Source: JAIVJG01 sp964236735 (GTDB lineage: Bacteria; Acidobacteriota; Blastocatellia; Pyrinomonadales; Pyrinomonadaceae). From it: a DNA stretch of 64,000 nt. The position numbers were made by a program, and so were the translations under genes. The notes beneath the pieces are model-generated. The model had not been told where the DNA came from. It searched no databases and saw only the letters and a list, made by a program, of their open reading frames with translations. This document shows, in pieces, positions 44,227 through 51,815 of this stretch (position 1 is the stretch's first letter; every line of letters starts with the position of its first letter). The stretch lies in NCBI GenBank assembly GCA_964236735.1, contig CAXSFM010000004.1, forward strand, positions 186,001-250,000, given 5' to 3'.

Positions 44227-45594
44227 ATGAAAGAGCGTATTCGTATCGCGGGCGGGCAGGGGTTCTGGGGCGACATGCTCGATGCGCCCGTGCGACAGGT
44301 TGAGGGCGGCCAGATTGATTATCTGATGCTCGACTATCTGGCTGAAGTCACGATGTCAATTATGCAGAAGCAACGCGCGCGCGATCCGCAAGCCGGCTAC
44401 GCGCGCGACTTCGTGCCTCTGATGCGCGAGATTTTGCCCGCGTGCGTCGAACGGAATATTCGCGTGATGGCGAATGCCGGCGGCGTCAATCCGCAAGGCT
44501 GCGCGACGGCAGTGCGTGATGTCGCGCGCGAACTCGGCCTCGCCGGTCGCTTAAAAATCGGTATCGTCACCGGCGACGACGTGATGGATCGTCTCGATGA
44601 ATTTGCGGCGCGCGGGCTGGAACTCCTGAACATGGACACCGGCGCGCCGCTCTCCGAAGTGCGCGATAAAATTCAGAGCGCCAATGTCTATCTCGGCGCG
44701 TGGCCGATGGTCGAGGCTCTGCGAAAAGGCGCGCAGGTTGTCATCACCGGGCGCGCGACGGACACGGGTCTGACGCTCGCACCCATCATCAACGAATTCA
44801 ACTGGGGAGAGTCTGACTGGAACTTACTCGCCGCCGGAACCATCGCCGGGCACATCATCGAATGCGGCGCGCAATGCTCAGGCGGCAACTGCCAGTTCGA
44901 GTGGCAATCAATTCCAGACCTCGCAAACGTCGGCTACCCCATCGTCGAGGCGTACACGGACGGCACGTTCGTCGTCACGAAGCACGCAGGGACGGGCGGG
45001 CGCATCTCTGTTCCTTCCGTCAAGGAGCAACTCGTCTATGAGATGGGCGACCCGCACGAATACATCACGCCCGACTGCGTCGCAGACTTCACCTCCATTC
45101 GTCTCGAAGACGATGGCGCAGACCGCGTGCGCGTGCATGGCATCGAAGGTCGCCCCGCGACAGACTTCCTGAAGGTTTCGATCAGCTATTCGGCGGGATA
45201 CAAAGCCGTCGGCACGCTCGTCTATTCGTGGCCTGACGCTTACCTGAAAGCGCAGGCCGCAGATAAAATTTTGCGCGCGCGCCTCGAACGTCTCGGACTT
45301 AAATTTGATGAAGTGCTGACCGAGTACGTCGGCGCGAACTCGCTGCATGGCGCGCTGGCCGGACAGCCTTCGCCCGACTTGCCGGAAGTACAACTACGCA
45401 TCGGCGTGCGCGGCGCAGACCGCAAAGCCGTCGAGCGTTTCACGAAGGAAATCGCCCCGCTCATCCTGACAGGCCCGCCGGGCGTCACGGGCTTCGCCGG
45501 CGGACGCCCGAAGGTCGAAGAGATTGTCGCTTACTGGCCGGCGCTGATTCCGCGCACAGAAATCAAGACGAGCGTCGAGGTCATCGAAGTTTGA
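44227..45594 (+). CDS. AtuA-family protein (acyclic terpene utilization, DUF1446)
   Basis: A 455-residue protein with the AtuA N-terminal domain over its whole length: RIAGGQGFWGDMLDAPVRQVEG at the start, IRVMANAGGVNPQGCA near 78-93, and GRATDTGLTLAPIINEF near 178-194. AtuA takes part in citronellol/geraniol catabolism in Pseudomonas, but its exact reaction is not established. The usual C-terminal ferredoxin-like domain is missing and is encoded apart at 46253-46606. A Nudix gene starts inside the stop codon. Confidence 0.85.
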   Translation: MKERIRIAGGQGFWGDMLDAPVRQVEGGQIDYLMLDYLAEVTMSIMQKQRARDPQAGYARDFVPLMREILPACVERNIRVMANAGGVNPQGCATAVRDVARELGLAGRLKIGIVTGDDVMDRLDEFAARGLELLNMDTGAPLSEVRDKIQSANVYLGAWPMVEALRKGAQVVITGRATDTGLTLAPIINEFNWGESDWNLLAAGTIAGHIIECGAQCSGGNCQFEWQSIPDLANVGYPIVEAYTDGTFVVTKHAGTGGRISVPSVKEQLVYEMGDPHEYITPDCVADFTSIRLEDDGADRVRVHGIEGRPATDFLKVSISYSAGYKAVGTLVYSWPDAYLKAQAADKILRARLERLGLKFDEVLTEYVGANSLHGALAGQPSPDLPEVQLRIGVRGADRKAVERFTKEIAPLILTGPPGVTGFAGGRPKVEEIVAYWPALIPRTEIKTSVEVIEV

Positions 45595-46202
45595 GCGAGC
45601 ATGAGAGAAGCAAACAGAGACGCGACGGCGAAGCTGATGCGTTAGCTCCCGCCGCATGGACGCGCGATAGCTCAGAGCAGTTGGCGGACTGTCGCGTCTT
45701 TCGCGTGCGTCGTGACGTGAGCGTCAATCCACGCGACGCCAGCGCGCATGATTTTTACGTCATCGAAGCGACGGACTGGATCAACATCATCCCGCTCACG
45801 ACGGACGGCGACGTTGTTCTCATCGAGCAGTACCGGCACGGCACGCAAGAAGTCTCGCTCGAAATTCCCGGCGGGATGATTGACGCTGGCGAGTCGCCGG
45901 AAGTTGCCGCCGCGCGCGAGTTGCTGGAAGAGACGGGATACGCCGCGAGTGAAGTCGTCAAACTCGGACAGACGCGACCGAATCCGGCGATTCAGGATAA
46001 CTGGATTCACACATTCCTCGCGCGCGATGTTGTTTACCGGCACGAGCCGGAGTTCGACGGGACGGAACACACGGTCGTCCGTCTCGTGCCGCTCGCGGAG
46101 ATTCCAACGCTCATCGCCAACGGAGCGGTCACACACGCGCTCGTCGTCGTCGCTTTCCACTGGCTCGCGCTTCAAGAGCGCGAACTGGTGACGAAGCCCT
46201 AG
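45591..46202 (+). CDS. Nudix hydrolase (ADP-ribose pyrophosphatase-like)
   Basis: A 203-residue Nudix enzyme with an intact Nudix box, GGMIDAGESPEVAAARELLEETGY (G-x5-E-x7-REL-x-EE-x-TG) near residues 99-122, and VLIEQYRHGTQEVSLEIPGG in front, as in ADP-ribose pyrophosphatases. The proposed TTG start overlaps the atuA stop (TTGA), pointing to translational coupling; the first 30 residues are polar and poorly conserved, so the start may be later. It is inserted between the two parts of AtuA. Confidence 0.85.
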   Translation: MSEHERSKQRRDGEADALAPAAWTRDSSEQLADCRVFRVRRDVSVNPRDASAHDFYVIEATDWINIIPLTTDGDVVLIEQYRHGTQEVSLEIPGGMIDAGESPEVAAARELLEETGYAASEVVKLGQTRPNPAIQDNWIHTFLARDVVYRHEPEFDGTEHTVVRLVPLAEIPTLIANGAVTHALVVVAFHWLALQERELVTKP

Positions 46203-46252
46203 AGCGCACTATCAAATCGTCGAATTAAAGTTGACGGCACGAAAATTTCGAG

Positions 46253-46606
46253 ATGAAAAATATGCGTATTCAACTGGTGAAACTCGCGCACGCGCGCTCC
46301 GGCGATAAGGGCGACACGGCGAACGTCGGCCTCATCGCGCTGCGTGAAGAATACTATCCAATGCTGGCGCGCGAGGTGACGGTCGCGCGCGTCCGTGAAC
46401 ACTTCGCAGGTCTCTGCAAAGGCGAGGTCGAGCGTTTTGAATTGCCGAATTTAGGCGCGCTCAATTTTCTTTTGCACGAAAGTCTCGGCGGCGGCGGCAC
46501 GCTCTCTCTGATGATGGACGCGCAGGGCAAAACTTTTTCCACCGCGCTCTTGAGAATGAATATCGAAGTGCCCGACGAAGAGGCGCGCGCTCTGGGCATC
46601 AGTTGA
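46253..46606 (+). CDS. AtuA-like C-terminal (ferredoxin-fold) domain protein
   Basis: A 117-residue protein whose start, LVKLAHARSGDKGDTANVGLIA (about 7-28), is the mark of the small domain that ends full-length AtuA proteins. The rest includes RFELPNLGALNFLLHESLGGGG. In many genomes this domain is fused to the larger AtuA domain; here it is separate and 50 bp after the Nudix gene. The two parts probably act together. A partner gene for epoxide-hydrolase-like enzyme starts eight bases after its stop. Confidence 0.8.
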   Translation: MKNMRIQLVKLAHARSGDKGDTANVGLIALREEYYPMLAREVTVARVREHFAGLCKGEVERFELPNLGALNFLLHESLGGGGTLSLMMDAQGKTFSTALLRMNIEVPDEEARALGIS

Positions 46607-46613
46607 GAGTTTA

Positions 46614-47528
46614 ATGGCAGAGGACACGCCGCAATTTATGAATTCTGATTCATCCATACGCCACGACTACGCGCAGGTCGGCGACGTGCGGCTACATTAC
46701 GCGGAGACGGGCATGGGCAATGAACGGCTCGTCGTGCTGCTGCACGGTTTCCCTGAATGCTGGTATTCGTGGCGTCATCAACTACAAGCGTTGGGCGAGA
46801 GTTATCACGTCGTCGCGCCGGACATGCGCGGCTACAACTTAAGCGATAAGCCTGCGCGCGTCGAAGACTATCGAATGGAAAAACTTGTAGACGACGTGAC
46901 GGGACTCATCCGCCATTTCGGTGCGAGCGAGGCGGCAGTCATCGGTCATGATTGGGGCGCAGCCGTCGCGTGGGCAGTCGCGCAAAAATTTCCCGCTTAC
47001 GTCTGGAAACTCGCCGCGTTGCAAGTCCCGCCGCCGCGCGTGTGGGCGAAGAATGTTACGCTCCGGCAACTTTTTAAAAGCTGGTACATGTTCTTCTTCC
47101 AATTGCCGAAGCTTCCCGAATGGCGCATCAGCAGCAATGATTTTGACGGACTCGAAAAGATGTTCCGTGCGACATCTCGTCCCGGCACGTTTTCCGCGCA
47201 AGACCTTGCCATCCTCAACTCCGCGATGCGTGAACCCGGCGCGCTGACCGCGAGCATCAATTACTATCGCGCGAATTTCTGGTCACTGCTCAAACGCAAC
47301 TTGAACCGCCAGAGCGAAGATGCGAGCGATGACGGGCGCATCCGTGTCCCCGTGCTGTTCATCTATGGCGAGCGCGACTTCGCCATCGTGCCGGCGACTG
47401 TGCGCGGAGTCGGCGACTTTGTTGACGCGCCTTATCGTGAACGGCGTTTCGCAGACGGCAATCATTGGATTCAGCAAGAATTTCCAGATGAAGTGAACGC
47501 CGCGTTGTTGAGTTTTCTGGAAGAGTAA
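46614..47528 (+). CDS. Alpha/beta hydrolase, epoxide hydrolase/haloalkane dehalogenase-like
   Basis: A 304-residue alpha/beta-hydrolase. HGFPECWYSWRHQL (about 44-57) holds the HGxP oxyanion motif, and the nucleophile elbow is GHDWGAA with Asp as nucleophile, which is the epoxide hydrolase or dehalogenase type and not a Ser esterase. The C-terminal catalytic His is in DGNHWIQQEFP. A cap domain lies between. An ATG at 46638 is an alternative start. It is in a run of plus-strand acyl-CoA and terpene-type genes. Confidence 0.85.
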   Translation: MAEDTPQFMNSDSSIRHDYAQVGDVRLHYAETGMGNERLVVLLHGFPECWYSWRHQLQALGESYHVVAPDMRGYNLSDKPARVEDYRMEKLVDDVTGLIRHFGASEAAVIGHDWGAAVAWAVAQKFPAYVWKLAALQVPPPRVWAKNVTLRQLFKSWYMFFFQLPKLPEWRISSNDFDGLEKMFRATSRPGTFSAQDLAILNSAMREPGALTASINYYRANFWSLLKRNLNRQSEDASDDGRIRVPVLFIYGERDFAIVPATVRGVGDFVDAPYRERRFADGNHWIQQEFPDEVNAALLSFLEE

Positions 47529-47549
47529 GCGACGCCAAGTCTAAATCTT

Positions 47550-48314
47550 ATGAATGAAAACGACTCCGTCCTCCACACCATCGAAGGCTCCGTCGCTCTC
47601 ATCACGCTCAACCGCCCGGAGAAGCGCAACGCGCTGAACGACGCTTTGATTGAAGGATTGAAGAACGCGCTGCGTGAAACTGACGCGCGCGAGGATGTGC
47701 GCGTCATCGTTATCAACGGCGCGGGCGCAGACTTTTGTTCGGGCGCAGACTTATCCGCGCTCCAGAAAATAACGGACAGCTCGATCACGGAAAATCTCGA
47801 AGACGCGCAAAACCTGTCGGAACTCTTCGCGCTCATCCGCCGCGTGCGCGTCCCCGTCGTGGCGGCAGTGCGCGGCAGAGCGCTCGCCGGTGGATGCGGG
47901 TTGGCGACCGCGTGCGACATCGTGCTGGCCGCAAGTTCGGCGCGCTTCGGATACCCGGAAGTGAAAATCGGATTCGTCCCGGCGATAGTGCTGGCGATTC
48001 TGCGCCGCAACGTCTCGGAGAAACGCGCGTTTGAACTCGTTACGCGCGGCGCGGAAATCAGCGCGACGGAGGCCGAAGCGTTTGGACTAATCAATCAAGT
48101 CTTTGACGATGACAGCTTCGAGTCGGAGATTGAAAAATATCTGGCGGGGTTCGAGAAGGTCAGCCGTTCCGCCGTCATGCTCTCGAAACGACTGCTCTAT
48201 CACATGGACGGCCAGACCTTCGACGCCGCCCTCCAATCCGGCGTGGACATCAACACCATCGCGCGCATGACGGATGATTGCCGGCAGGGAATCGCGCGCT
48301 TTCTCAAAAAGTAG
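47550..48314 (+). CDS. Enoyl-CoA hydratase/isomerase family protein
   Basis: A 254-residue crotonase-fold enzyme of normal length. Oxyanion-hole segments are ADFCSGADLSAL (about 65-76) and VRGRALAGGCGLATACDIVLA (about 107-127). The second of the two catalytic Glu of hydratases is present in FGYPEVKIGF; the position of the first is Gly (GGCGLA). The reaction may thus be isomerisation or another crotonase chemistry and not simple hydration. Its last 11 bases overlap the end of the convergent crotonase gene. Confidence 0.87.
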   Translation: MNENDSVLHTIEGSVALITLNRPEKRNALNDALIEGLKNALRETDAREDVRVIVINGAGADFCSGADLSALQKITDSSITENLEDAQNLSELFALIRRVRVPVVAAVRGRALAGGCGLATACDIVLAASSARFGYPEVKIGFVPAIVLAILRRNVSEKRAFELVTRGAEISATEAEAFGLINQVFDDDSFESEIEKYLAGFEKVSRSAVMLSKRLLYHMDGQTFDAALQSGVDINTIARMTDDCRQGIARFLKK

Positions 48315-48957
48315 CCGCGCTATTGTCATCAGTTTGAGCCGTCGCGTATTTCGTGCGGGCAATCCTCAGCGCACATGCGAGTGCGTCGTTCTCAACTGCA
48401 TCAATTAATCCAAACTGCAAAGCTTCGTCTGCGTCTAAGCGTCGCGCGGTCGTGAACATCTCAAGCGCGCGAGCCGTGCCGACGAGTTTGTTGAGACGCT
48501 GCGTGCCGCCCCAGCCCGTGATGATGCCGAGACGCGCGCCGGGATGCGCGAACACGGCATTGTGATTGGCGATGCGTAGGTCGCAGGCGAGCGCGAGATC
48601 AAGTGCGCCGCCCATGCAATAACCGTTGATGGCTGCGATGGTCAATTGAGTCGCGTCTGAAATTTTTTGAAAAAGTCGCTGGCCGCGTTCAGCAAATTTG
48701 ATGGCAGTGACGGGCGTGAGAGTTTGCAACTCGCGGATGTCTGCGCCCGACGCAAACACATCGCCCGTGCCAACGAAGATGATTGATTTAATTTTTATGC
48801 GGGAAGTGAGTTCAGAAAAAGCATCGTCTAAATCGGAAAGCGTGGCGGCTGAGAGCGGGTTGCGTTCCTGTGGGCGGTTGAGACGAATGATGGCGTGCGT
48901 TTCACTCTCTTCGATAATGACGGGATGGTTAAAGTTTTGACCGTCGTCGCTCGTCAT
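48304..48957 (-). CDS. Enoyl-CoA hydratase/isomerase family protein, short
   Basis: A 217-residue crotonase-fold protein, about 35-40 residues shorter at the C-terminus than usual, so the trimer-forming end is missing. Seen are GDVFASGADIREL and NGYCMGGALDLALACDLRIA. Both hydratase Glu positions are altered (Asp in GGALDLA, Gly in AHPGARLG). The start overlaps the stop of the B12-subunit gene (four bases), so it belongs to the mutase operon. It may be an isomerase or a decarboxylase, or be inactive. Confidence 0.8.
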   Translation of the reverse strand: MTSDDGQNFNHPVIIEESETHAIIRLNRPQERNPLSAATLSDLDDAFSELTSRIKIKSIIFVGTGDVFASGADIRELQTLTPVTAIKFAERGQRLFQKISDATQLTIAAINGYCMGGALDLALACDLRIANHNAVFAHPGARLGIITGWGGTQRLNKLVGTARALEMFTTARRLDADEALQFGLIDAVENDALACALRIARTKYATAQTDDNSAATF

Positions 48958-49364
48958 GTGCGCGGTTTGATGTTCTCGTTCAGGAATTTGACGATGTCTT
49001 CGGTGGATGTGCCGGGAAGAAAAATTTCAGCGACGCCGAGAGCTTTTAACTTAGGGATGTCTTCCTGCGGCACGATGCCGCCGACGAGAACCATGCAATC
49101 GTCCATGCCGCGCTCGCGCAAAAGTTGGACGATGCGCGGGCAGAGCGTGTTATGCGCGCCGCTCAAAATTGAAACGCCGACCGCGTCCACATCCTCTTGC
49201 AGAGCCGCCGCCGCGATCATCTCCGGCGTCTGACGCAGTCCTGTGTAGATGACTTCCATTCCCGCGTCACGCAAGGCGCGCGCGATTACTTTCGCGCCGC
49301 GATCATGGCCGTCGAGTCCGGGCTTGGCGACGAGCACGCGAATCTTTCGTTCGTTCATAAGCAA
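48954..49364 (-). CDS. B12-binding small subunit of an acyl-CoA mutase (IcmB-like)
   Basis: A 136-residue cobalamin-binding subunit. The B12 signature is DGHDRGAKVIARAL (about 19-32, His for cobalt coordination), with SILSGAH and GGIVPQEDI further on. Length equals that of the stand-alone IcmB subunit of isobutyryl-CoA mutase in Streptomyces. The large subunit gene lies just upstream on the same strand, 61 bp away. An ATG two codons later is an alternative start. Confidence 0.9.
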   Translation of the reverse strand: MLMNERKIRVLVAKPGLDGHDRGAKVIARALRDAGMEVIYTGLRQTPEMIAAAALQEDVDAVGVSILSGAHNTLCPRIVQLLRERGMDDCMVLVGGIVPQEDIPKLKALGVAEIFLPGTSTEDIVKFLNENIKPRT

Positions 49365-49425
49365 TCAGCCGTCAGCACAAGCCTCTCGCTGACGATGTGC
49401 CGCCCTTCGTTCAGCAACTCTGACA

Positions 49426-51108
49426 TTAAAACGCAGGCTCTTCGTAGAGACCGTAAACATCACGGAGCGCATCACAAATTTCGCCGAGCGTCGCGTATGC
49501 GCGCACGGCTTCGATGGTCGCGGGCATCGTGTTTTCGCCGGCAATCGCGGCTTTTTTCAATTTCTCAAGCGCGTTAATGACTGCGCCTTGATCGCGTCTG
49601 TCGCGGGTTTTTTGCAGTCGTTCCAGTTGATGCTCGCGCACGGCGTCGTTGATGACGAGAGTCGGAATTTCGGAAACTTCACTCTTCATCCGATATTTGT
49701 TGACGCCGACAATGGTCTGCTCGCCGCGCTCGACGGCCTTCTGATATTGGTATGCGGATTCCTGAATTTCGCGTTGCGGGAAACCCTTCTCAATGGCCTC
49801 AGCCATGCCGCCCATCGCGTCAATCTTTTCAAAATAATCCATCGCTCCGTCTTCCATCTTCTTCGTCAAAGACTCGATGAAGTAAGAGCCGCCGAGCGGG
49901 TCAACAGTGTTCGCGACGCCGGTCTCTTCGGCGATAATCTGCTGCGTGCGGAGCGCGATCAACGCCGCCTGATCGGTCGGCAGCGACAACGCTTCGTCGT
50001 AAGCGTCCGTATGCAAACTCTGTGTTCCGCCGAGCACGCCCGCAAGCGCTTGAATGGCGACGCGAACAATATTGTTCAATGGCTGCTGGACTGTCAGTGA
50101 GACGCCAGCCGTCTGCGTGTGAAAACGCAGTTGCAGAGTACGCTCGTTAGTCGAGCCGAAACGCTCGCGCATGACGCGCGCCCAGATGCGGCGCGCGGCG
50201 CGATACTTCGCGATCTCCTCGAAGAAATCATTATGCGCGTTAAAGAAAAATGAGATGCGCGGGACAAACACATCAACGTCCAGACCTGCGCGCACGCCCC
50301 ATTCGACGTATTCGATACCATCGCGCAAAGTGAAGGCGAGTTCCTGCAAGGCGGTCGCGCCGGCTTCACGTATGTGATAGCCGCTGACGGAAATCGGATT
50401 GTATTTCGGGACGTGCTGCGTGCAGAACTCGAAAGTATCTATGACGAGTTTCATCGCGGGGCGAATCGGGTAAATCCACTCTTTCTGCGCGATGTATTCT
50501 TTGAGAATGTCGTTTTGCAGCGTGCCCGAAATTTTGCGAAAGTCCGCGCCTTGCTTTTCCGCGACGACGAGATACATCGCGAGCAGCACGGAGGCCGGAG
50601 CATTTATCGTCTGCGAGACCGTCACCTGTTCGAGCGGGATGCCGTCGAAGAGGACTTCCATGTCCGCGAGCGACGAGACAGCGACGCCGCACTTGCCGAC
50701 CTCGCCTTCGGAGAGTGGAGAGTCGGCGTCGTAACCCATCAGCGCCGGCAGATCGTAGGCGACTGAGAGACCCGTCTGTCCCTGCGCCATCAAATATTTG
50801 AAACGCGCGTTAGTCTCTTCAGGCGTGCCGAAGCCCGCGAACTGGCGCATCGTCCAGAGCTTGCCGCGATAACCTGTCGGATGGATGCCGCGCGTATAAG
50901 GGAAGTCGCCGGGGAAAGAAATGTCACGCGCGAAATCAACGTCGGATGCGTCGGCGGGAGTGTAGAGGCGATTAACATCATCGAGAGAGACAGTCTCGAA
51001 ACGCGCTTTGCGTTCAGGGCGTTTTTTGAGCGCAGGCTCCAGAGTTTTCTGCTCCCATTGTTCATCTGCCGCATGTTCCGGCGAAGTTATCTCGTTTGTT
51101 TCAGCCAT
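49426..51108 (-). CDS. Acyl-CoA mutase large subunit, probably isobutyryl-CoA mutase (IcmA-like)
   Basis: A 560-residue B12-dependent mutase substrate-binding subunit (TIM barrel). It would commonly be labelled methylmalonyl-CoA mutase. Two residues decide substrate choice in this family: methylmalonyl-CoA mutase has Tyr89 and Arg207, isobutyryl-CoA mutase has Phe and Gln. Here the motifs are RQFAGFGT (F90) and KEYIAQKEWIYP (Q208), the isobutyryl pattern. The conserved His is in SGYHIREAGA. The size of the two subunits also matches IcmA/IcmB. It carries its own likely promoter and is followed by the B12 subunit and a crotonase gene. Specificity is inferred. Confidence 0.88.
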   Translation of the reverse strand: MAETNEITSPEHAADEQWEQKTLEPALKKRPERKARFETVSLDDVNRLYTPADASDVDFARDISFPGDFPYTRGIHPTGYRGKLWTMRQFAGFGTPEETNARFKYLMAQGQTGLSVAYDLPALMGYDADSPLSEGEVGKCGVAVSSLADMEVLFDGIPLEQVTVSQTINAPASVLLAMYLVVAEKQGADFRKISGTLQNDILKEYIAQKEWIYPIRPAMKLVIDTFEFCTQHVPKYNPISVSGYHIREAGATALQELAFTLRDGIEYVEWGVRAGLDVDVFVPRISFFFNAHNDFFEEIAKYRAARRIWARVMRERFGSTNERTLQLRFHTQTAGVSLTVQQPLNNIVRVAIQALAGVLGGTQSLHTDAYDEALSLPTDQAALIALRTQQIIAEETGVANTVDPLGGSYFIESLTKKMEDGAMDYFEKIDAMGGMAEAIEKGFPQREIQESAYQYQKAVERGEQTIVGVNKYRMKSEVSEIPTLVINDAVREHQLERLQKTRDRRDQGAVINALEKLKKAAIAGENTMPATIEAVRAYATLGEICDALRDVYGLYEEPAF

Positions 51109-51181
51109 GATTGTTTTACGAACTTTGCCACTTGCTCGCGGCTATCGTGAAAGCAGTTAACTCTTTATCTTTGAATGAATA

Positions 51182-51220
51182 GAAAACGATATTAGTTGAC
51201 GCTTGCGAAGGGTGTCAACT
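51182..51220 (-). promoter_or_regulatory. Promoter of the mutase operon with an inverted-repeat operator
   Basis: On the minus strand TTGACA (51218-51213) and TAATAT (51194-51189) are 18 bp apart. AGTTGAC and GTCAACT (51194-51200 and 51214-51220) form a 7-bp inverted repeat that covers the -35 and the spacer. A repressor could bind here; which one is unknown. Confidence 0.5.
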
Positions 51221-51264
51221 AAGTGTCCAGCATGAAAAATAAGCTTGGTGAACAGTGAAAGGCA

Positions 51265-51296
51265 ACGCGGCTGAAGGTCGTAACCAACAGCCGCGT
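51265..51296 (-). terminator. Stem-loop after the FtsL/FtsB-like gene
   Basis: A 9-bp stem, ACGCGGCTG with CAGCCGCGT (51265-51273, 51288-51296), lies about 110 bp after the stop of the gene at 51408-51815 and upstream of the mutase promoter. The T-run on the minus strand is short and interrupted. Confidence 0.5.
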
Positions 51297-51407
51297 CAGA
51301 TCATAGGCAGGCTCAGGAGCAGGGCAACAAGCGGGCAATGAACGGCAGGCGACCGGCGGAAAAAATGTTTCACACTTGAAGGCTGCGACGGCGATTCGGT
51401 TGTGCAG

Positions 51408-51815
51408 CTATTTGAGTGGAACGACGATCTCGTTGGCACGCGACATGTTCAGACGCGCGCGCGCCGCAGACTCGATTGAACGCGAGTCTGTGCGTAAATT
51501 TTCGAGTTGGTTCTTGAGCGAAGCATTGACGCTGCGAACTTTTGTCACATCGGAATTAATCTGCTCGTACTTCATTTCGGCAGTGCTCATCTCCGCGTGC
51601 GTTCGCATCGTGACTGTCACGCAAACGGCGAAGGTTGCCACCATAATCATGCAGAAAACGACCCAGGAGGGAACGGCAAAATCAAGACGGCGAACAGCGG
51701 CGCGCGTCGGAGTAGCTTCACCCACGCTCTGGAATGTGGATGAATATGAGCGCAATGTCGGTCTCTGCATTGCGAGTCGTGAGTCAGTCAAGTAAGAATT
51801 TGCGGCCTTGTTCAA
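51408..51815 (-). CDS. FtsL/FtsB-like septum formation protein
   Basis: A protein of up to 135 residues with a cytoplasmic N-terminus, one membrane helix (about 50-72, VPSWVVFCMIMVATFAVCVTV) and a short periplasmic coiled coil (about 75-112) ending in ARARLNMSRANEIVVPLK, as in FtsL or FtsB/DivIC. These small proteins link division enzymes at the septum. The TTG at 51815 has GGAGGT five bases upstream and overlaps the phosphohexomutase gene by 32 bases; the ATG at 51770 is an alternative. It probably follows the mutase gene in one transcript. Confidence 0.7.
   Translation of the reverse strand: MNKAANSYLTDSRLAMQRPTLRSYSSTFQSVGEATPTRAAVRRLDFAVPSWVVFCMIMVATFAVCVTVTMRTHAEMSTAEMKYEQINSDVTKVRSVNASLKNQLENLRTDSRSIESAARARLNMSRANEIVVPLK

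Noticed and set aside
49426..51108. Methylmalonyl-CoA mutase as the name of the large subunit
   Set aside because: F90 and Q208 replace the Tyr and Arg that bind the methylmalonyl carboxylate; isobutyryl-CoA mutase fits better.
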